DNA of 64,000 nt from the NCBI GenBank assembly GCA_025174535.1, contig JALBUN010000049.1, positions 1,116,001 through 1,180,000 of the forward strand, written 5' to 3'. The translations under genes and the position numbers were made by a program. This stretch comes from Cantharellus purpuraceus (taxonomy: Eukaryota > Basidiomycota > Agaricomycetes > Cantharellales > Hydnaceae). Below, piece after piece: positions 55,685 to 64,000 of this stretch. Numbering within the stretch: the first letter of the stretch is position 1; each line of letters starts with the position of its first letter. The notes under the pieces are model-generated. The model was not told the origin of the DNA. It saw only the letters and a list, made by a program, of their open reading frames with translations, and ran no database searches.

Positions 55685-58600
55685 TCAGACATCATAAGCG
55701 ATCCGGGCACCAATCCAGGCGAACGGGTAATTGTGCTGATAGAAGTTACAGACTGAAGCGCGCTGTGCGATGCGCGGTATGGTTGCATACGACCCGCCAA
55801 TCTCAAGACCAGATATTCAGCTAATCATCCATAAACGTACGAGGAACACTTACGACGACTTGGTGCTTCTGGTCAAAGAAATCCATGGAATACCTACAAA
55901 CGAGTAAGAGTAAGAGCGTGACGATAGCACTGAACTACTCACCCTGGATATAATTCCGAGGGTGTAAAACCCTCGTAATTGTCAAACGTCGTGCTAGTCC
56001 ATTCCCACACGCCTCCATTGTGCCCCCTACCTCCATCTCTTACCCCAGTAGTCGCCCTGTGCAGCGGCTCATATCGGGGGCCGTCACACAAATGGGGAGG
56101 TAACACTCACGGCATGGGGTGCCAATGCCGGAATCCAACGTTCTCCCCACCAACAAACCCATTCTGGAATTTCTCCCAAAATGCCCGTAGTTCTGACAAG
56201 GTTGGGATTCTACCCCCCTTGACTCTCGCATAGGAGGAGAGGTCATCGTAGTTGGTCTGCACGGGCCAGTGTTGTGCCAAGCTAAATTTGACGGGACCGT
56301 ACAGTGTGCGGACAAACAGATTACCGTCTAACTGGACCCAGCTTGCAGGCATCGCCACCTTGTTCTTTCCTCGATTTAAGTTAGGGTCCGACCAATGCGT
56401 GAAAAACTCTCCGTTGGTAACAGGTCTCCAGGACATCTTGAACTCTGTTATAACTGTATTCCGCTGAGGATGCTCGTTGTCCCACCCAAAAGCATGTTGG
56501 GTACTGTAAGGAACCGGGAGGTCATCTGCTTCCAAATCGTCGTGTCCGAGAGTGACAGTCTGCGGTCCAAGCACGACGCTCTGGCCACAAGATGACTTAA
56601 AACTTGTATACTCAGTGTCCCAGTCGCGAGACAGCGAGTCAAATAAGGGAACTGAGAATGACGGGGGCGGAAGTGTGCCAGTACCGGCACGTTGAATGAG
56701 CATGTATAACAGAGTCTAGAAAATTCAATTAGGGTGGTGTAGACGGGTTAGAATGAAGAACTAAGGCACCTCCGCATGGAAGCCTTCATGCTCGTGTGTC
56801 ATAAACAAAACTCTAGCAGTTTTTCTATCCATTTGACGCTTCCCAGATTTCAGGTCAGCATATAGATTCAGTAGACGTTGTCGCACGCTTCCCGAAACGA
56901 AATTCAGATAACGCTCCACTGGAAGGTCGTCGCACTACTTACCGGTTGCGGAAACTCAAGATTTCCTCAAGAGTGGGCCATTCGGAATCTTCCTCAGGAA
57001 CCTCAGAGTGTGGCTGAATTCGCTAGATGTGTTAGGGGGAAGAGTGTTTCAACACCATTGACGTACATGGCACTGCGTGGGATCATCAACATGAGGGTCG
57101 ATACCACGCTATGGCACGCCTGTCAGAGACAAGATATATGATAAGGTTTGTGAAATTACTTCAAATATATATTTATAATTCTCAGGCTCAGTGTTTGGTT
57201 CCTTTAGCAGTCTGGAGAGATGAATGTCCAAAAATCTGGTGAAGGCAGTAATTTAGTATACAGCAGGATAGTCTAGAGGGAACGCACGCTGGAATATGTC
57301 CCAGATAGAAGATACATTTGTGCCGTAAATCAATCGGCTTCTCATGTAACATCGAACGCGAGATCATGCCCAACGTGATTAAATCCCATGCTTTCCACAG
57401 CTCATGCCATTCGGCTATGGTAGGTACGTTGAATGGGCTGAGCAGCTGCTGACCCCGATGAGACAAGACAGGAGATCCCGCCGAGCTCTGCAAGGATACA
57501 TCCGTCGTAGGTTGGTGAATGAGTGGGAAGTGGAATGGCGGTCGCTCGAGGAGGAAAAGGTTGTACAGTCCACGTGGATCAGTCCATTTCTGAATCACCC
57601 GAAGATTCGAAGCGGAAAAGAGCGAAATGCAATCTTCAGTAGAGTACTGACAAACGCACAGGAAAGTGAATTCTAGGACAGTGTTCAACGGAAATCAGAT
57701 GAACATACCTTATGGCTAACCTCAATTTTAACCAACTCTTCATCAGTAATATTAATAAGGGTTTCCGTGCTGACTCCCTCGATGGCGGGGAGCGTTAATG
57801 ATTGAGAACCAATAGATTGATAGTACGCCTCGTGACGGCCTGTCCACCAGACGAATTGAATGTGTCAATAATCTATAGCCAAAGACTCTACAGACTCACG
57901 CTCCGTCTCATTGTACCAGCTAACATACTTCCACTTACTCTCGACAAATAAGGAGTCATCTCCGAGAGCTTTGCCTGCGCCTATGGAATCCCGGATTAAG
58001 GGCGACTGAGCGGTGACATTACAACAGATGATTCACCTCGTAAACCATTCATAATGAAGGTTCTCGTAACACCCTTACTGTCATCGTATGCTCGCTCCAC
58101 TAACTCCTTTCCATTATCGCCATCCAATCCAAGTAGCAATGTATCCCCGGATCCTGGTCGCAACGGAAGTTGTAGAAGGAATGATGCCATGTCTGGGCGA
58201 GAAAAATTGCCCAAGGTAGAGCCTAGAAATAGGATGTGAAGAGGTGGTGAAGCTGTCTCAGCCTTCACGTCCGAGTTGTCGTTGAAGGCAGACAATGGTG
58301 GAGATGACGCTGCCGTCTCAATCTCTTCGGAGGGCGAATCAGAATTGAACGTGGAGTCGGGACTCGTTTCTGCAAATGATGCACTCGTACGTTCCATCAT
58401 TCGACCCCTATCATCGAGTACGATGCTCCTCGCTTTATCAGCGGTCCCAAGCTTCTCCAGTCCTCCCTGCTTAATGAATTGTATGCCTATAAGGTCATAT
58501 TATACGCATACCCTGCACAAATCAAGTGCACAAACGCATACCTCCATCGTACGTCCCCCACATGCCCCGAGTGGCAACTCTGCCTGTAAGCTCTGCCCCT

Positions 58601-59358
58601 AATGCACCGTGGTTTCCATTTACTTTGATCTGCGAGTCGTTCGGACCATCCATAGTGATCTGACTCAGCGTGCGTATGAGCTCGCTATGTTCCAGATCAA
58701 GCGCGTAGTAAGTTATAGGTGCGACTGTCCCCCCAGAGACACCTGTGTCGTCGACAAGAGACGCCAAGTTGAGCAAGAGGTGAGAAGTCTTGCGAAGTGA
58801 ACTGTAAATAAATAGCGTGAGTTCCGAGTTCCGGGTCGCATGACATCGAGAATGAGAGGTGTAACATATTAGGCCAAGTTCAAGGCCGCGTGAGAGGGAT
58901 AAGAAGAGTACGAAGTTCGTGCAGAATTGGGTAGCCAGTCCAAGGGGCGGATCTAGGAAGACATAGGCGCTCCGAACCGACCCCGTATGAAATACCGGGT
59001 ACGACGCGGAGACAACTCACCCTGCACCGAGCTCGAGAACAACTTCACCGTCGACAGCACCCCTTTCGCCATGCATGACTTTTACGATGTCGGAGCCATG
59101 CGCTTTGAGAATAGCTTCTTCGGTCGGGAAGAGGTAATACTCATCGGCATCTGTTGTAATGGCATCGTAGAGCCTTAGACCACGTTCGTCGTATAGCAAA
59201 AGCGTTGGCAATGACTTCTGGCCGGTTGGCTGGCTGAGGCCAGACAGAACGGCAGAACGAAGAGATGTGGCAGAAGTCGTGTCCGTAGTCCCCGATTCGA
59301 GTCGGACGTCGACGATCTTTGGAATCGCGTGTTGTGTTGGAAGGATGGCCTGTGCCAT
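55685..59358 (-). CDS. EGT1: ergothioneine biosynthesis protein Egt1 (EgtD-EgtB fusion)
   Basis: Bifunctional enzyme: SAM-dependent trimethylation of histidine to hercynine, then iron-dependent sulfoxide formation with cysteine. The ATG ends at 59358 (MAQAILPTQHAIPKIVDVRL). Methyltransferase: KSLPTLLLYDERGLRLYDAI, DEYYLFPTEEAILKAHG, VVLELGAGSLRKTSHLL, ITYYALDLEHSELIRTL, and LHILFLGSTLGNFSR after a ~45-residue Ser-rich insert. WTDPRGLYNLFLLERP marks its end. DinB/EgtB part: TIAEWHELWKAWDLITLGMI, PIDLRHKCIFYLGHIPAFLD with the first iron-type His, and MTHEHEGFHAETLLYMLIQR with the H-x3-H-x-E ligands. FGE-sulfatase domain: FGWDNEHPQR, FRHWHPMP, GVWEWTSTTFDNYEGFTPS, YSMDFFDQKHQVVLGGSYAT and NYPFAWIGARIAYDV, stop at 55685-55687. 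The fungal fusion order is preserved and nothing essential is missing. Confidence 0.94.
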
Positions 59359-60147
59359 GACTGGGGGGTGTCAAGGTCTAACTAGGTGGGTGTTGAAGTT
59401 ATGACGGTCAATTGCAAGGCTTGATCCGAACCAACTAGGGGTCACCACTCCTAAGCAGAATCCATCCTTTCAAGATTCACACTTCCAGTTGTCCTTTTGG
59501 AGCGCTATTTCAGGACTTCTTTCGGTATAATCGATGACAGGTACTGGCTACCTCACGGCACTTGCATTGATTCCATCATGTCAGAATTTTCTTTACGATC
59601 TATTGATCCTTGGATTAGCCTTTTCCATCCTCAGATCGAATCATTTGGCTATTGTACCACTCCATGAGGTTTTGGACACATGGGATTACAACGGCTTCTG
59701 CGTTCATGCCAGCGACGCCAGGCCTATTGTAGCCGCTTCGGAGACTCCATTACCCTCCCCGGACCAGGGACGCATATTGTTGGTCGAGATGCATGGCTGA
59801 TACTCCACCAAAGCAGTTTGGAATTATGGAGGCGGATATTCTCAAGGCCCTTATATACATACCCTCTCCGCTGGAAGATAGGCACGTCACAAAGATCGAC
59901 CCTGGATCTATGGTTATGTCTTCCGTAACACCCTAATGTGTCCGGTTGGGTCATTATGCATTGGCAGCCATGACTCTACCCCGACTCAGACGCTTCTTCG
60001 GATCAGAAGGTAATGGCCGTATTTTGATTGTTCCTACTGCTTCCTGCCAGTGGCTTTGTAAGGTGGTCCGAAATGGGATTACTCATAACTGCTTCAGTGT
60101 TCTCAGGTAAGGTTACACGGGGGGAGTGTAGGGGGGTTAGTGTAATT
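59359..60147. other. intergenic, 0.8 kb, no gene supported
   Basis: Holds the EGT1 promoter and the 3' side of the small gene at 60148-60800. An open plus-strand stretch 59534-59800 (MTGTGYLTALALIPSCQNFL) has one hydrophobic segment but no family resemblance. I do not call it. Confidence 0.4.
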
Positions 60148-60800
60148 TTACGGATTCGATGATTTCCTGGTTTCCTGAGGTAATATTTCTCCCTGAAGAA
60201 TCTTGTTCCCCTCATCAACTGTGTTTTGTTTCCTAAGCATCTGAGAGAACGTCAATCAAGCCGTCCGACAGATGGTCGGAATTGTAAGGGCAAGATCCAC
60301 ACCTTCCCTCGCGTCACTTTGGCATATCCTGTAAGCGAAATCAGGTCGCTTAGCAATGCGCTTTCTTTTAATGGCAAATCTGTCGCATATATGCACCTAT
60401 TACTTGATCCTTCCAAGGTATTTGGCTGGCTGGGGGCTGCGCGTTTTCCACAGATGAGGTGGCATGAGACTTTCCTCCATCTCCTGGCTGTGTAGATGCT
60501 ATGTAATGACGAGAATGAGGAAATCACGCCGGTGAGTAACTTGAAGAATTAGTAGCTCCACTTGAGTCATATTGTTGCTCACCTTGCTGGGGTTCAGAGT
60601 TGGTCCTGGTGGGGGCTGATACTTCAGATGGCATGAGAACTTCGCAAGCACGCCCAGTAGCACGGTCAACGGGTGAATGCTGGTTCATCGTTCATAGATG
60701 GTGAAGAAAACGGCAGCTGACTGACGAGATGAGTACTGACCTGTTCTTGCCTCGCAATTGTGGTACTGCCCTCAGTTTCAGGTGAGTCGGAGGTAGACAT
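60148..60800 (-). CDS. small conserved-looking protein of unknown function
   Basis: Assembled from five short exons with 45-90-bp introns. The ATG ends at 60800: MSTSDSPETEGSTTIARQEQ, then HSPVDRATGRACEVLMPSEV and a linker to NSEPQQ. Next is STQPGDGGKSHATSSVENAQ and PASQIPWKDQVIG, then YAKVTRGK, and finally KQNTVDEGNKILQGEILPQE to SSNP with the stop at 60148-60150. The hydrophilic, Ser/Pro/Gln-rich head followed by a short WKDQVIGYAK.TRGK...GNKILQGE core is a pattern I associate with small Agaricomycete proteins (somewhat CsbD-like in composition), but I cannot name a function. Phase agreement over four introns is the main evidence for a real gene. Confidence 0.6.
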
Positions 60801-61325
60801 GCTAACTAGAAACAACGTACTGGGTAGGAAATGCTGCTTATTATACGTTACTATTCATTATACGTCACTCGAGCCCAACAGCGTCATTTTAATTGGAGTT
60901 GTTATATAATCAGCCTAACGTCATCACTTGGAATCCGAATTTGAACATCTGCCATCAGCCGATTTGAGCTTTCCACTTTTAATCTTCTAATTATTACGGT
61001 CGAAGAACCACTACTTGATGTAGCCCTGGAACGTATCTCTACAACATTTCGGCAGGAGTTGCTTTCAAGCGCACTGTGTTACAGTGAATTTATTTGGATA
61101 CCGTTATGAGAAAGTCTACATTAATATCGTGTGCTGACATATTGCTTTGACAGTTGAATTCGGTCAGCCTCTGTTTTCTCCTGAACGATGAAAACAATAT
61201 CAGCCAAGGCGTCTAAAATTCTAGGGGGTCAGGTAGTACTAGTGCTGTCCCGAGTTCAAGCCGAAACCATGTAAACTCGTAGTGTCTCACCTGAAACGTC
61301 AACTTCCTAACCGGAACCACTTCCA
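60801..61325. other. divergent intergenic region, 0.5 kb
   Basis: Promoter region shared by the small minus-strand gene and the MFS transporter. A palindrome-like direct repeat ttatacgtta/ttatacgtca (about 60840-60866) is visible. Otherwise nothing is recognised. Confidence 0.4.
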
Positions 61326-64000
61326 ATGTCAGAGCGATATCCTATAGCGAGATTTGCGTCTGCAAAAGAGACCCATGGGCCCTCTACTCGTGGACGTGCA
61401 AGACGGTCCATGACTGACCCCCATTTATTTCGAGAGGAATTGATTGTCATGAGACCCGTCATGACACGTTGTTCTTTGCAGTCACAATCTGGCGACTTTC
61501 TTACCAGCGCCGCGGCACAGCGGGAGGTAGAGCTGAAACGTCGATGGATGGAAGCGAAAGCCCTCGAAGAAGCTCGCGAGGCGGCGCATCGCGCGGAGGT
61601 CGAGGCCAGGTTGAATCGTCAAGAACTTGCTAAAATTCAGATGGAGGCAGAGAGCGATCAAGATTTAGTCGACTGGGAAGAGAATGACCCAGAAAATCCA
61701 CAAAACTGTGAATCCCTTCTTATTCCGAGTCGTGCACCACTGAATTATTTTAGATTCCTTTAAACGCAAGGTGGTGATCACCGGATTATGCTGCCTCTTG
61801 ACTATCAATGTTACATTTGCATCGTCTGCTCCATCTTCTGCTGTACGCCCTATTGCAGAAATGTTTGGAGTTTCCCTCGAAGCGGCTATATTGATCACGT
61901 CGATTTTTCTTTGTGGGTTGTAAGCATTGTCTTGCACCCAGTGTTGACGATATCTAAGTATTTATCCCAGCGTGGCCGGTCCTATAATATGGGCTCCAAC
62001 ATCGGAGTATGTCCCTTCTCGGGTTGACTCCACACTCGAGTTCCAAGTTTTGTTTGCCTCAACAGGTTATTTGGACGTCGTCCGGTCTTTGTCGGGACTC
62101 TTTTAGTCAGTAATTCTCGAATACGAGTCGCTGAAAGTTGTGCTGAGCTATAGCAAGGTCTATACTTTATTCCAACTTGGGCCAGCCCTAGGGAACAACT
62201 TCGCCACAGTGATAATCACGCGATTCTTCTCGGGCCTCTTCGCTGCTGCCCCTTTGACAAAGTGAGTAGCACCTTACAAAATGTTTATGATATCTTCCAA
62301 AGGTATTGTTTACAGTTGCGGGGGCGTCATGGTTGACGTGTGGAATCCCATTCACCGCGGGGTAAATTTCGTTTCCATTCGGTATACTCAGACTGGAACA
62401 GTTTGACTCACTACCAGTAAACGAACAGACAGCTATGGCACTATTTTCTGGAAGGTATGATAACGGAAGGGCCCAAATATTTGGTTACGACGTTGATCAT
62501 CACTTGTAGTGTCTTTTTGGGTCCAGTTCTCGGTCCGATAGGTGAATTAGCAGTCTCGTCTGTTTTGCTTCTTAATCTAATGTGTATCAGTCGGAGGCTT
62601 TGTTGTAGACTCTCACTTGGGGTGGCGATGGGTGTTCTGGATAATGATGATTTGTGAGCTCCATCCCCGAAATTTACCCATTGCACTGCTGAAGAGCAAC
62701 GTGCATTATCAGTCGCCGGTGTTTGCTGGATTATTATCGTAATGTTTCTGCCTGAAACATACGGACCTATATTACTTTCCAAACGGGCCCGAGGCCTACG
62801 AAAACAGGATCCAGAGAAATTTGGAAACAAGTATGGCGCTGCTGAACGCCTGGATTTTTCTCCGAAGGTGCTACTTGACCGCACCGTCTTCCGACCATTT
62901 ATTATGCTCGCATTGGAGTAGGTGGCTTGTACATCTTCCAAACCATGATTCAACCCTGTTTTTAATACCTTTTAGACCTATACTTGTTTTAGTGACTATA
63001 TACTTATCCATGTGAGTCAGAACACTATCTAGACAATATTAAGGTTACAACGACCCTGTACCCAGCATCTATGGATGTGAGTCCCATATTATATGCAGGT
63101 ATTTGACTAACACCTTTGTCCTACTAGTGTTGTATGCGCTCTTCAGCGTTTTCCCTATTGTGGTAAGAACATAACACCCTAGTAGTTTACTATGAGTCCC
63201 AACTCTAGCCGCCCCAGTGGCAGCAATATCGAGGTTTCAATGCAGGGCAAGGAGGGCTTATATTCCTTGGGGTGGGAATTGGTACCTCCATTGGTGCTAT
63301 TATCAGCATATGTGAGTTCAAGAGAATCTCTTGCGATCCATGATTCACTCCAACACAGATGCACAACGACGTTACCCCGAACTTGTTCGTAAATGGCATG
63401 GGATCCCGCCGCCAGAGGAGAGGCTTCCTGGAGCTATGATTGCAGGACCATGTCTTATCATTGGAATTTTTTGGCTCGGATGGACGGGCGGTGAGAATTT
63501 CAAAGTACGCGCATTAGTGGTCATGTATCTGAATATTTGTATCCAGCTTTTCCTAAGATACCATGGTATGTGCCCGCATTGTCAACGATTCCCCTCGGAA
63601 TCTCCTTCACCTTGATCTTCATCTCATATTTGGTGAATTGTGGCAATACTGGCTTGCTTCTGTAAAGTCACTCAAAATTCTGATTATATAGAGTTACCTT
63701 GTCGACACGTACCTGTAAAGATCTCAATGTTGTACCTGCGATGTCTGATCTCACTCTGGTTGTAGTTTATTCTCGGCATCTGCTCTTGCCGCTAACACAA
63801 TATTCCGGAGTGCAGTGGGCGCGGCTTTCCGTGAGTCCTTTTTGCGATATCACTCCTGAGCCCATGTATGGATAATGCAGTATAGCTCTATTCACATCAC
63901 AGATGTTCAAAGGACTCCATGTGCAGTGGGCCTGCACTCTCATCGGCGGTGTCGCATGTTTGATGATGCCCATCCCATTCATTTTCTACAAATTTGGCGG
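61326..64000 (+). CDS. MFS multidrug/polyamine-type transporter (DHA1), 3' end outside window
   Basis: The ATG at 61326 gives a cytoplasmic N-terminus with a charged helix (REVELKRRWMEAKALEEARE) and the DHA1 hallmark VDWEENDPENPQN. TM1 is VVITGLCCLLTINVTFAS. Then APSSAVRPIAEMFGVSLEAA and WAPTSELFGRRPVFVGTLL (motif A, rebuilt by intron 62008-62067). VYTLFQLGPALGNNFATVII, FSGLFAAAPLTNCGGVMVDV and FSGSVFLGPVLGPIVGG (motif C) follow, then LGWRWVFWIMMIFAGVCWII and FLPETYGPILLSKRARGLRK. The second half shows FQQWRGFNAGQGGLIFLGVG, RYPELVRKWHGIPPPEERLP, CLIIGIFWLGWTG and MFKGLHVQWACTLIGGVACL near the window end. Introns of 45-70 bp occur in almost every TM. The junctions near 62.3-62.4 and 63.0-63.13 kb remain uncertain. 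No stop is reached by base 64000. Substrate is unknown. Confidence 0.88.

Overview
The window is nuclear DNA of a filamentous basidiomycete, most likely an Agaricomycete. The signs are very intron-dense genes with canonical introns of about 50-70 bp, many tiny exons, a Brh2/BRCA2-type gene, a fused EGT1, a chitin synthase of the Chs3 type and two nuclear tRNA genes. Most genes had to be assembled by hand from exons in different frames. Gene ends given here are start and stop codons, and introns lie inside the spans. I read about 26 protein genes or gene fragments, two tRNAs and one intronic snoRNA. They are single housekeeping genes on both strands rather than a functional cluster.

Layout. 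1-0.7 kb: 3' end of an unassigned gene. 1.8-7.1 kb (+): a CorA/Mnr2-type Mg2+ transporter with two consecutive tiny exons, then a tandem-bromodomain RSC4-like protein. 7.2-15.5 kb (-): a Pfa4-type DHHC palmitoyltransferase, mitochondrial EF-Ts, and a class IV (Chs3-like) chitin synthase. 17.2-18.9 kb (+): a family X DNA polymerase with an N-terminus like a mitochondrial presequence. 19.3-21.0 kb (-): the queuosine salvage enzyme Qng1, followed by tRNA-Gly(GCC). 21.5-27.3 kb (+): a Pex24/Pex30-type dysferlin-domain peroxin and a Red1/ZFC3H1-like zinc-finger protein. 27.3-29.6 kb is gene-poor apart from tRNA-Cys(GCA). 29.7-31.1 kb (-): a secreted GDSL esterase (CE16-like).

32.0-43.9 kb holds the most unusual material: a taxilin with a complete SUMO-like domain carried on one phase 0/0 exon; UDP-GlcNAc pyrophosphorylase with a single GC-AG intron; an AT-rich fragment of a mitochondrial-plasmid type B DNA polymerase beside an exo-1,3-beta-glucanase that has lost its 5' exons; EFB1 with a U18/snR18-like snoRNA in intron 1; a forkhead factor; and an alkaline ceramidase whose conserved motif needs a 3-nt exon. 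44.1-60.8 kb: a BRCA2/Brh2 homologue, a Bbc1/Aim3-type protein, an arrestin-domain protein, triosephosphate isomerase divergent from a SYLF (Ysc84) protein, EGT1 and a small conserved protein. The window ends inside an MFS drug/polyamine-type transporter.

Functional links are loose. UAP1 makes the UDP-GlcNAc that the chitin synthase uses, and the truncated glucanase is also a cell-wall gene. Bbc1/Aim3 and SYLF proteins both belong to cortical actin/endocytosis, and arrestin adaptors feed that pathway. The Pol X and BRCA2 homologues are both DNA repair factors. All assignments come from reading the sequence; no searches were run.
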